Source: CAG-1000 sp964545285 | GTDB lineage: Bacteria > Bacillota_I > Bacilli_A > RF39 > UBA660 | Reading direction: 5' to 3' | NCBI GenBank assembly: GCA_964545285.1 | Contig: CAZJEW010000022.1 | Location: 1 to 21,725, forward strand | DNA length: 21,725 bases | Shown here: positions 7,516 through 14,009 of the stretch, one piece after another | Numbering within the stretch: position 1 is the first letter of the stretch | Layout of the letters: every line of letters begins with the position of its first letter | Position numbers and translations under genes: made by a program | The notes under the pieces: model-generated | What the model saw: the letters and a program-made list of their open reading frames with translations, nothing else | Database searches by the model: none | Told to the model about the DNA's origin: nothing

Positions 7516-8451
7516 ATGAAAAGAGTTTTAAAAGATTTATGTATAGTTTTAATAGGAGCTATAATTATAGGTGGAGGCTATTTGCTTTGCAAAATATATT
7601 GTGAAAAAATTAGTGGAAATGATATTATTGGAATAGATATTATTCATGATAAATTAGAGGCATTAGGCTATTCAGAAGATGAAATAAACGATATTAAGAA
7701 ACAATTTGATGATGAAACAATAAGGAATAAATTATTTAGTAAAAAATATGATTCATTACTTGAATATAAAGAATCTAAAATATTTAATATAGATCATCTC
7801 GATAGATATGAAACTTATGATAATAATACTAAATATGAAAAAAAAGATATAGTAACATACGTTGAAATTGGTTTAGATCAAGAATTTTATACTAATATTA
7901 CTGAAGTAACTAATTATGATGATATATTAGTATTAGTAAATAAATATTATAAATTGCCTAATAATTATGAAGCTAATGATTTAGTATCTCTTGGCAGTTA
8001 TGCTAGTTATAATGGTGCCAAATTAAAAAGTTTAGCCTTTGAAGCATATAAAACTATGTATGATGCAGCAAAAAAAGAAGGCTTATCATTAAGAATAGTT
8101 TCAGCATATAGAACAGAATCTACTCAAGAATATTTATTTAATAGATCAACTAAGAACAATGGAATTGAGCATGCTCTAATATACTCTGCTAAACCAGGTC
8201 ATTCTGAACATCAAACTGGATTTGCTGTTGATGTTAATTCTGTTGAGGAAAGTTTTAAAAATACTAAAGAGTATACATGGTTAATCAATAATTCTTATAA
8301 ATATGGATTTATTGAAAGATATTCTGAGGGTAAAGAATATATTACTGGATATGGTTATGAACCATGGCATTATAGATATGTTGGAGTTGATGTTGCAACA
8401 ATAATACATAATCAAAAAATTACTTTTGAAGAATATAAAGTTCTTTATTAA
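7516..8451 (+). CDS. Membrane-anchored M15 D-Ala-D-Ala carboxypeptidase (VanY-like)
   Basis: A 311-residue protein with one N-terminal membrane anchor (about 7-25), a charged linker and spacer region (about 30-150), and a C-terminal M15B peptidase domain (about 160-300) facing outward. The domain shows SAYRT at 196-200, the zinc site S230-E-H232-x-x-G-x-A-x-D239 and E282-P-W-H285, giving ligands His232, Asp239 and His285 and catalytic Glu282. It should trim the terminal D-Ala of peptidoglycan stem peptides. There is no van resistance cluster nearby, so a wall-maturation role is more likely than glycopeptide resistance. AGGAG precedes the ATG, and a TATAAT at 7493-7498 may be its -10. Its TAA overlaps the stop of the convergent gene. 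Confidence 0.93.
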   Translation: MKRVLKDLCIVLIGAIIIGGGYLLCKIYCEKISGNDIIGIDIIHDKLEALGYSEDEINDIKKQFDDETIRNKLFSKKYDSLLEYKESKIFNIDHLDRYETYDNNTKYEKKDIVTYVEIGLDQEFYTNITEVTNYDDILVLVNKYYKLPNNYEANDLVSLGSYASYNGAKLKSLAFEAYKTMYDAAKKEGLSLRIVSAYRTESTQEYLFNRSTKNNGIEHALIYSAKPGHSEHQTGFAVDVNSVEESFKNTKEYTWLINNSYKYGFIERYSEGKEYITGYGYEPWHYRYVGVDVATIIHNQKITFEEYKVLY

Positions 8452-9143
8452 AATATCTTTTTTATAAACAATAGATAATATACATATATAATTAATGAAC
8501 AAGAAATAATAACTATAATTATTATTATTATTTCTTTTTGAGTATATGATAATTGTTTTTCTTTTTTTATTTCTTTAAAAACTTCTTTTGTAATATTAAC
8601 ATGAATAATATATTTATTTATTACTTTTTTATCATATGACTCTATTAATAAAATTACATCATTATTACCACTTTTAAAGTCTCCATTACCTGATATTTTA
8701 ACTATAGACGAAGAACTATCAACCTCATAACTAATGTTTAATTTTGAGTCATTAAAATCATTAATATAATATTCAAAAATATCATTACTAAATTCAATAT
8801 CATAATTATCAATTTTTAGAGATTTAAAAGAAGCTATACTATTACTATCTTTAGTATAATTTTTATATACATTAATCTTATAACTTATATTGTTACTAAT
8901 AACAAAGAATTCATTCAAGCCATTTTTAACTTCATAGTAACCATATCCACTTACAATTTCATTACTTGATTTATTAATAGAAATTTTAATATTATCTTTA
9001 TTAGTATAATAATTATATATATAAATATCTTTATTAAATAAAGGACTTAAAGTTTCATTATTTATATTAATATTATCTAATGCATTTACTTTTATAAAAG
9101 AAAAGAAAGATAATACTACTACTAAATAAATATATCTAGTCAT
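8448..9143 (-). CDS. Surface protein with two cadherin-like beta-sandwich repeats
   Basis: 231 residues: signal peptide (1-21, cleavage probably after VNA), two extracellular repeats (about 28-95 and 107-184), a short charged stalk, and a C-terminal membrane helix (about 204-227) with a lysine-containing tail. Each repeat follows the pattern L-x-P-x-F-x-x-x-I-x-x-Y ... V-x-G-x-G ... L-x-x-G-x-N ... Y-x-I-x-V, which I recognise as the bacterial cadherin-like beta-sandwich (Big-type) family; repeat 2 is more diverged. No enzymatic motif is seen, so adhesion or scaffold roles are only inferred. The helix begins with a run of six Ile, four of them from an ATA run. It lies 49 nt after pdp on the same strand with a good AAAGGAG site and may be cotranscribed. 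Confidence 0.75.
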   Translation of the reverse strand: MTRYIYLVVVLSFFSFIKVNALDNININNETLSPLFNKDIYIYNYYTNKDNIKISINKSSNEIVSGYGYYEVKNGLNEFFVISNNISYKINVYKNYTKDSNSIASFKSLKIDNYDIEFSNDIFEYYINDFNDSKLNISYEVDSSSSIVKISGNGDFKSGNNDVILLIESYDKKVINKYIIHVNITKEVFKEIKKEKQLSYTQKEIIIIIIVIISCSLIIYVYYLLFIKKIF

Positions 9144-9192
9144 ATTAATCTCTCCTTTAATATTATTATGTATGTATTAATAAATAATTATT

Positions 9193-10470
9193 CTATTTTA
9201 CAACTTTAATAATTATATTATGTATTCTTTTTTTATTTCTATTTATAATAAATGATTCTCTAACTCTATTTTCCATATCAGCTACTTCTTTTTTATAATA
9301 AATAACTCCTAAAATATCTCCTATATTTATTTTTGATCCTAAAGCTTTGTTAATTACAAATCCAACATTATAATCTATTTTATCTGTTTTTTTCTTACGG
9401 CCAGCACCTAAATCAAATACTAATTTACCTAAATTATTTGCATCTATTTCATTTAAGTATCCTTTTTTATCTGATGTAACAATATATTTTTTAGCTATTA
9501 TATTAAATTTTGATAAATCACCTTTTTGATATTTAATCCATTCATAAAATTTGTTTTTTGCTTTTCCATTTTTAATTGTTTCTTTTACTTTAATATTTGC
9601 AGCTTTTAATGAAATATTTTTACCTATACTTACCATTTCTGATGCAATATATGTAACAATATCATATAATCTCTTATCATAACTATTATTGAAAAAATCT
9701 AATGTTTCTTCTACTTCTAAAGCATTGCCTATATGAGTTCCTAAAGGATTATTCATATCAGTTAAAACACATACAACTTTTCTATTATAATATGCTCCAA
9801 TATCAATCATTGTTTTAGCAAGTTTAGTTGCATTTTTAATATCTTTCATAAATGCACCTTTGCCTACTTTTAAATCTATTACTATATAATTTGCTCCACT
9901 TGCTATCTTTTTTGACATTATTGAACTTGCTATTAATGGTATTGAATCTACAGCTCCTATTTCATTTCTTAAAGCATATATTTTTTTATCAGCAACAGCT
10001 ATTGATTCACTTTGGCTTATTACAGCACACCCTACTTCATTTAGTTCTTTAATAAATTCTTCTCTTGAAAGATTTAATTTATACCCTTTAATGCTTTCAA
10101 GTTTATCAACTGTTCCTCCGGTGATTCCTAGACCTCTTCCACTCATTTTAGGTACACATACATCTAAAGAAGCAACGATCGGAGCTATTAATAAAGATAC
10201 TTTATCGCCTATTCCTCCACTAGAATGTTTATCAACAACAGGTTTATTAATTTTGCTTAAATTTATTGTTTCTCCACTATTTATCATAACATCTGTAAGA
10301 TAACATGTTTCTTCCATAGATAGCCCATTATTATAAATCTCCATAATAAATCTACTCATTACATTATCATTTATTTTTTCTTTAACATAAGAATTAACCA
10401 TATATTCAATTTCTTTATATGATAATTTTTCATTGTTTTCCTTTTTATTTATTATTAATTCTGCATTCAT
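9193..10470 (-). CDS. pdp: Pyrimidine-nucleoside (thymidine/uridine) phosphorylase
   Basis: Catalyses reversible phosphorolysis of thymidine/uridine to the free base and (deoxy)ribose-1-phosphate in pyrimidine salvage. At 425 residues it is close to the usual ~433. The N-terminal alpha domain is followed by KHSSGGIGDKVSL at 81-93 and SGRGLGITGGTVDKLE at 110-125, the family signature. Residues equivalent to the E. coli enzyme's active site are present: His82, Arg168, Ser183 and Lys187. The stretch before VDSIPL reads RNEIGA instead of the common RDVTAT type, a small local difference. The ATG follows GGAGA. A TATAAT at 10489-10494 could be its -10, giving a leader of only about 12 nt, divergent from the small-RNA promoter. 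No other nucleoside-catabolism genes are nearby. Confidence 0.95.
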   Translation of the reverse strand: MNAELIINKKENNEKLSYKEIEYMVNSYVKEKINDNVMSRFIMEIYNNGLSMEETCYLTDVMINSGETINLSKINKPVVDKHSSGGIGDKVSLLIAPIVASLDVCVPKMSGRGLGITGGTVDKLESIKGYKLNLSREEFIKELNEVGCAVISQSESIAVADKKIYALRNEIGAVDSIPLIASSIMSKKIASGANYIVIDLKVGKGAFMKDIKNATKLAKTMIDIGAYYNRKVVCVLTDMNNPLGTHIGNALEVEETLDFFNNSYDKRLYDIVTYIASEMVSIGKNISLKAANIKVKETIKNGKAKNKFYEWIKYQKGDLSKFNIIAKKYIVTSDKKGYLNEIDANNLGKLVFDLGAGRKKKTDKIDYNVGFVINKALGSKINIGDILGVIYYKKEVADMENRVRESFIINRNKKRIHNIIIKVVK

Positions 10471-10522
10471 ATCCTATCTCCTATAATAATTATACATTAT
10501 TTGCAAAAATTATAAAATAGTA

Positions 10523-10551
10523 TTTACAAATAATAATTATTAATTTATAAT
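10523..10551 (+). promoter_or_regulatory. Promoter of the small-RNA candidate
   Basis: TTTACA (10523-10528), 17-nt spacer, TATAAT (10546-10551). The expected start, 7 nt after the -10, is A10558, exactly the first base of the long stem described next. Confidence 0.75.
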
Positions 10552-10557
10552 ATAAAT

Positions 10558-10624
10558 AGATTTGAGTTATTCACCACATAAGTTTTACTTATGTACCGCC
10601 AATTTTAACTCAAATCTTTTTTTT
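10558..10624 (+). ncRNA. Candidate ~67-nt structured small RNA
   Basis: Lies in the gap between pdp and ssb (both minus strand) on the plus strand. An 11-bp outer stem pairs AGATTTGAGTT (10558-10568) with AACTCAAATCT (10607-10617), followed by seven T (10618-10624), so the closing stem is also an intrinsic terminator. Inside is an 8-bp stem ACATAAGT/ACTTATGT (10576-10583 and 10587-10594) with a UUU loop. The two stems are joined by an asymmetric, C-rich internal loop: AUUCACC on the left, ACCGCCAAUUUU on the right. A consensus promoter places the 5' end at the base of the outer stem. I do not recognise it as 6S, SRP, tmRNA or RNase P RNA. A leader or mobile-element reading is less likely, as explained in the findings. 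Confidence 0.65.
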
Positions 10625-10639
10625 ATAATTATATCTATT

Positions 10640-10664
10640 AAAAAAAGAAGATTTTATTCTTCTT
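10640..10664 (-). terminator. Intrinsic terminator of ssb, built from its last codons
   Basis: Minus-strand stem AAGAAG/CTTCTT with an 8-nt loop that contains the ssb TAA (10654-10656), followed by about seven T (10640-10646). The Glu-Glu-Glu end of SSB is encoded by the left arm. Confidence 0.8.
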
Positions 10665-10989
10665 CCATAGGTTTTTTTGTAGATAAGAATGATACTTTTT
10701 CCGCTATAACATCCATAGCATATTTAGTTTCTCCATCTTTGTCGTAATTTGATGTCTGTAGTCTTCCTTTTACTCCAACAATATCTCCTTTTTTACAATA
10801 CTCACATGTACTCTCAGCTATTCCGTTCCATAAAATACATCTTATAAAGTCTGTGTCATATTCACCATTTGTATTTTTATAACTTCTAGGTACAGCAACA
10901 GTTACTAGTGTTTTCTTTTTATTATTATCTGTAGTTATTATTTCAGGATTACTTACAAGTCTTCCTGCTAGTACAACTTGATTAAGCAT
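10654..10989 (-). CDS. ssb: Short single-stranded DNA-binding protein
   Basis: OB-fold protein that coats single-stranded DNA in replication and repair. Starting at the ATG at 10989 it has 111 residues: MLNQVVLAGRLVSNPEI opening, a TVAVPR strand, DFIRCILWNGIAE, and GDIVGVKGRLQTSNYDKDG, together a complete OB fold. The frame extends upstream to 11010, but AAAGGAGG sits 5 nt before the 10989 ATG, which settles the start. After the OB fold there are only about ten residues ending PMEEE; the long flexible linker and the usual acidic DDDIPF-type tip are missing. In this it resembles B. subtilis SsbB or a minimal SSB. It is not next to rpsF/rpsR, so a second full-length SSB may exist elsewhere. Confidence 0.93.
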   Translation of the reverse strand: MLNQVVLAGRLVSNPEIITTDNNKKKTLVTVAVPRSYKNTNGEYDTDFIRCILWNGIAESTCEYCKKGDIVGVKGRLQTSNYDKDGETKYAMDVIAEKVSFLSTKKPMEEE

Positions 10990-11061
10990 ATCTCCTCCTT
11001 TCATGAACAATTTATCAATTAATAAACAATTTATAAAATTTCTATTATAAATATTCTATAC

Positions 11062-11106
11062 AATTAAAAATACTAAAAATTAATTATTCTTTTAGTATTT
11101 TTAATT
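11062..11106 (-). terminator. AT-rich hairpin after sufS
   Basis: Perfect 17-bp inverted repeat, AATTAAAAATACTAAAA (11062-11078) and TTTTAGTATTTTTAATT (11090-11106), with an 11-nt loop, 62 nt past the sufS stop. Its T-rich 3' arm suits a terminator on either strand. It fills most of the 158-bp gap, with no other feature seen besides the upstream region of ssb. Confidence 0.6.
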
Positions 11107-11168
11107 TATTATTAATTGTTTTATTTGATAATTTTTATTTAATATATATTAAGTTTCAATTAACAAAA

Positions 11169-12353
11169 CTATTCACAATATTCATATATTGCTTTTTTAT
11201 CTTTTAAAACATCAATTAAATAATCAATTTCTTCATATGTGTTGTAAAAGTATAAACTTATTCTAACGGTATCATCTTTATTGTCACCCATTTTCGAACA
11301 ATGTTTTCCACTTCTTACACATATTCTTTTAGTATTTAAATATAATCCTAAATCACCTGATAAAATACCATCTATATTTATTATTACACTACTTCCTTCA
11401 CAATCTTTATTATATATTTTTATATATGGAATTTCTTCTAATCTTTTAATCAAATATTTTCTTAAATATTTATTATGTCTTTCAATGTTATCCATACCTA
11501 TTTCATTTAAATAATTAATTGTTTCACTAAATCCAATAATAGCACTTAAATTATTAGTACCTGATTCAAATCTATATGGTATACTTACAAGCTTTAATTT
11601 GTTTTCATCATATGTTTCATTCATTCCACCACCATAAGTAAATGGTACCATATTTTTTAATAATTCATATTTGCTATATAATATACCAAGTCCTGTAGGT
11701 CCACACATTTTATGTGCAGAGAAAGCTAAAAAGTCGCAATCTAAATCTTGCACATTTATTCTGATATGTGGAGCACTTTGAGCAGCATCAACAACTACTA
11801 AAACATTATATTTATGAGCTATCTCACAAACTTTTTTAATATTTCTTTTGTCTCCACTAACATTTGTTATTTGAGCAAGAGATATAACTTTAGTATTTTT
11901 ATTTATTTTATTAAAAATATCATTGATATCTAATTTTTCATTATGAGAATCTATAAATATAATTTTTACTTTCTTTTTTATAGATAATATTAACCAAGGT
12001 AATATATTTGAAGCATGTTCACTACTTGACAAAATTATTTCATCATTTTCTTTTAATGTATTTAAAAAATATCCAAATACAACTATATTTAAAGAATCTG
12101 TAGTATTTTTAGTAAATATTATTTCATCTTTTCTTTTAGCATTTATAAAGCATTTAACTAAGTCTCTAGTATAGTCTACTTCATCATCTACTTTGAAACT
12201 AATATCATAGTCTCCTCTATGTGAATTAGCATTATAGTCTAAGTAATATTCATTCATTTTATTTATAACTCTATATGGTTTAAATGATGTTGCTGCATTA
12301 TCAAAATAAACAATATTTTTCTTTAACATAGGAAAATCATTTTTATTATTCAT
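11169..12353 (-). CDS. sufS: Cysteine desulfurase, SufS type
   Basis: PLP-dependent class-V aminotransferase fold enzyme that takes sulfur from cysteine as a persulfide for Fe-S clusters or thiolated cofactors. 394 residues. It opens with IVYFDNAATSFKP; His113 stacks on PLP in SSSEHASN; Asp189 is in VVDAAQS; the PLP Lys215 is in FSAHK; and catalytic Cys352 lies in the RSGKHC loop, with Arg364 shortly after. The short Cys loop and FDNAATS opening are SufS-like rather than IscS-like. No sufB, sufC, sufD or sufU is in the window, so its acceptor is unknown. The start follows AGGTGAATA. It is divergent from the HIT gene, and the two start regions look alike. Confidence 0.88.
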   Translation of the reverse strand: MNNKNDFPMLKKNIVYFDNAATSFKPYRVINKMNEYYLDYNANSHRGDYDISFKVDDEVDYTRDLVKCFINAKRKDEIIFTKNTTDSLNIVVFGYFLNTLKENDEIILSSSEHASNILPWLILSIKKKVKIIFIDSHNEKLDINDIFNKINKNTKVISLAQITNVSGDKRNIKKVCEIAHKYNVLVVVDAAQSAPHIRINVQDLDCDFLAFSAHKMCGPTGLGILYSKYELLKNMVPFTYGGGMNETYDENKLKLVSIPYRFESGTNNLSAIIGFSETINYLNEIGMDNIERHNKYLRKYLIKRLEEIPYIKIYNKDCEGSSVIINIDGILSGDLGLYLNTKRICVRSGKHCSKMGDNKDDTVRISLYFYNTYEEIDYLIDVLKDKKAIYEYCE

Positions 12354-12414
12354 TTTTATTCACCTATTATAATATACTCTAATTAATAATTTTAACTTAC
12401 AATAAATATCATTC

Positions 12415-12443
12415 TTGAAGAAAAATAAATTAAAGTATATAAT
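12415..12443 (+). promoter_or_regulatory. Promoter of the HIT gene
   Basis: TTGAAG (12415-12420), 17-nt spacer, TATAAT (12438-12443). The TTG here could be mistaken for an upstream start codon of the HIT frame; as a -35 box it argues for the later ATG. Confidence 0.7.
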
Positions 12444-12462
12444 AATTATTGAGGTGAATAAA

Positions 12463-12831
12463 ATGGATTGTATATTTTGTAAAATTATTAATGGAGATAT
12501 TCCGTCATATAAATTATATGAAGATGAAAATGTTTTATGCTTTTTAGATGTTAATCCAATATCTAAAGGACATACACTTATAGTTCCAAAAAAGCATTAT
12601 AAAGATATTTATGATATTCCTGTTAATGAATTAACTAATATTTTTAGTTGTGTTAAAAAAATGAGTAAAATTATTAATGATACTTATAATCCAATTGGAA
12701 TAAAAATAGTTCAAAACAATGGTTCTATTCAAGAGGTAAAACATTATCATGTACATATCATTCCAATATATAATAAAGAGGAAAATGAAAGTATACAAAA
12801 AGTGTATAATGAAATTAAAAATAATTGTTAA
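12463..12831 (+). CDS. hit: HIT-family nucleotide-binding protein
   Basis: Histidine-triad protein, probably a dinucleotide or nucleoside-phosphoramidate hydrolase of the HINT/Hit group; cytosolic. With the ATG at 12463 it has 122 residues. It shows the zinc-type pair C3-x-x-C6, the conserved FLDVNPISKGHTLIVPKKH segment at 27-45, and the histidine triad H94-x-H96-x-H98 in HYHVHIIP. The frame could start 16 codons earlier at a TTG, but GAGGTG 6 nt before the ATG and the promoter covering the earlier TTG fix the shorter start. It is somewhat shorter than the usual ~140 residues, mostly at the C-terminus. The next gene's -35 box overlaps its last codon and stop. Confidence 0.93.
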   Translation: MDCIFCKIINGDIPSYKLYEDENVLCFLDVNPISKGHTLIVPKKHYKDIYDIPVNELTNIFSCVKKMSKIINDTYNPIGIKIVQNNGSIQEVKHYHVHIIPIYNKEENESIQKVYNEIKNNC

Positions 12832-12853
12832 AAATATATTATTAATGTATAAT
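12825..12853 (+). promoter_or_regulatory. Promoter of the exported-protein gene
   Basis: TTGTTA (12825-12830), 17-nt spacer, TATAAT (12848-12853). The -35 coincides with the last Cys codon and stop of the HIT gene; the leader would be about 18 nt. Confidence 0.65.
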
Positions 12854-12877
12854 ATGAATATAAAGGATGTGAAATAA

Positions 12878-13978
12878 ATGTTTGATTCTGTAAACAAAAA
12901 AACATTAATAGTAGCTGGTTCTTCTATAATAGGATTATTAGTTGTTATTATATTAATTACTTTTATTGTTGGAGCTATTACTCCAAATTATTTAAGTTAT
13001 GATAAGTTTGAGGAAAAATTAAGAGATGCTGCAAAAAATTATTATAATGCTAATCCTTCATTACTTCCAAGTGCTGACGGAGAAACTACTCTTTATTATA
13101 GTACTCTTGAAGAAGGTGGATATATATCATCAATAACAAGTTTACTTGAAAAAGGAGAAACATGTACAGCTCAAGTTATTGTAAGTAAATATAGTGATAA
13201 TTATTCATATATACCATATTTGACTTGTCCAGGTGACTATGAAACTAAAGAATTATATAAAGTAGTATTAGAAAACAATAAAACAGTTACTGAAGAAGCA
13301 GGTTTATATAGAAGTAGTGATTCTTATTACTTTAGAGGAGAAATAAAGAATAATTATGTTCAACTAGATAAAACATTATGGAGAATAGTTAAAATTAATA
13401 GTGATAATAGTATGACAATAATACAAACTGTTAAAGGTGAAGAATATTATGCTTGGGATAATAGATACAATGTTGAAGAAGAAGATAAAACTGGTATAAA
13501 TGATTTTGAAGTTAGTAGAATTAAAGATACATTATTAGATTTAGCTAAAGGAAATACAATATTAAGTGATACTGCTAAAGCTAAACTTACTGCTAGAAAT
13601 TTATGTGTTGGTAAAAGAGCTCTTACTGATACAGATTCTACAGGTAGTATAGAATGTACAACTATGTCTGAAGATAAATATCTATTAGGATTAATTACTG
13701 GTTCTGAATTTATGGCAGCAAGTTTAGATGAGAATTGTGTTGATACAAGTTCTAAAGCGTGTATAAATTATAATTTTCTAGCTACATATAATTATTCCAC
13801 TTGGACTTTAACTGGATTAACTGAAGACACTAAAAAGGTATTATATTATAGTAAAAATGGTTTAAGAACATCTACTGCTAATTCTGAAAAAGTACTTATA
13901 TTAACAGCATATTTATCCAAAAGAGCTTTTTATGAATCTGGTAGTGGTACCTTTGATGATCCCTATATTATGAAATAA
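12878..13978 (+). CDS. Membrane-anchored exported protein of unknown function
   Basis: I do not recognise a named family. 366 residues: a short cytosolic N-terminus with two lysines, one strong membrane helix (about 10-34), then an extracytoplasmic part. Directly after the helix is an amphipathic stretch FEEKLRDAAKNYYNANP (44-60), reminiscent of the start of a pilin-like head, but there is no prepilin cleavage motif. Six cysteines lie in the outer part, spaced as if in three pairs: 96/117, 243/260 and 287/295. That suggests disulfides, which is unusual in a low-G+C Gram-positive. A central YYFRGEIKNNYV ... LWRIVKIN segment (150-174) and the C-terminal GSGTFDDPYI (355-364) look like reusable surface-protein motifs. 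AAAGGATG precedes the ATG. It has its own promoter and terminator. Confidence 0.85.
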   Translation: MFDSVNKKTLIVAGSSIIGLLVVIILITFIVGAITPNYLSYDKFEEKLRDAAKNYYNANPSLLPSADGETTLYYSTLEEGGYISSITSLLEKGETCTAQVIVSKYSDNYSYIPYLTCPGDYETKELYKVVLENNKTVTEEAGLYRSSDSYYFRGEIKNNYVQLDKTLWRIVKINSDNSMTIIQTVKGEEYYAWDNRYNVEEEDKTGINDFEVSRIKDTLLDLAKGNTILSDTAKAKLTARNLCVGKRALTDTDSTGSIECTTMSEDKYLLGLITGSEFMAASLDENCVDTSSKACINYNFLATYNYSTWTLTGLTEDTKKVLYYSKNGLRTSTANSEKVLILTAYLSKRAFYESGSGTFDDPYIMK

Positions 13979-13981
13979 AAT

Positions 13982-14009
13982 AAAACTGTTGAATTTCAAC
14001 AGTTTTTTT
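13982..14009. terminator. Bidirectional terminator between convergent genes
   Basis: 12-base arms AAAACTGTTGAA (13982-13993) and TTCAACAGTTTT (13995-14006) pair perfectly apart from the innermost bases needed for the loop. Seven T follow on the plus strand (14003-14009), and T-rich sequence follows on the minus strand. It serves the exported-protein gene and the HerA-like gene. Confidence 0.9.

Noticed and set aside
7516..8451. Glycopeptide resistance through VanY
   Set aside because: No vanHAX, vanRS or related genes are nearby; chromosomal M15 peptidases are common wall enzymes.
8281..8502. Minus-strand frame under the 3' end of the VanY-like gene
   Set aside because: It is antisense to the conserved zinc-binding domain and overlaps the true surface-protein gene in another frame.
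8518..8532. ATT repeat in the surface-protein gene as a phase-variable tract
   Set aside because: The unit is three bases, so length changes would not shift the frame; it simply encodes Ile in the membrane helix.
10558..10617. The 58-bp palindromic element as a pdp leader riboswitch on the minus strand, or as a MITE/transposon end
   Set aside because: On the minus strand it is preceded by A8 rather than followed by T, and the probable pdp -10 (10489-10494) lies downstream of it, so it would not be in the pdp transcript. No target-site duplication or second copy is visible in the window. The plus-strand promoter and T-run fit better.
10990..11010. A 7-residue N-terminal extension of SSB
   Set aside because: The extension overlaps AAAGGAGG, which serves the later ATG; SSBs normally begin with an MLN/MIN-type sequence.
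12415..12462. A 16-residue N-terminal extension of the HIT protein from a TTG
   Set aside because: The TTG is the -35 box of a good promoter, and a strong Shine-Dalgarno precedes the internal ATG, where homology to the family begins.
12631..12897. Minus-strand frame of 88 residues opposite the HIT gene
   Set aside because: Its Ile/Phe/Asn-rich translation mirrors the AT-rich HIT coding strand; there is no start signal or domain.
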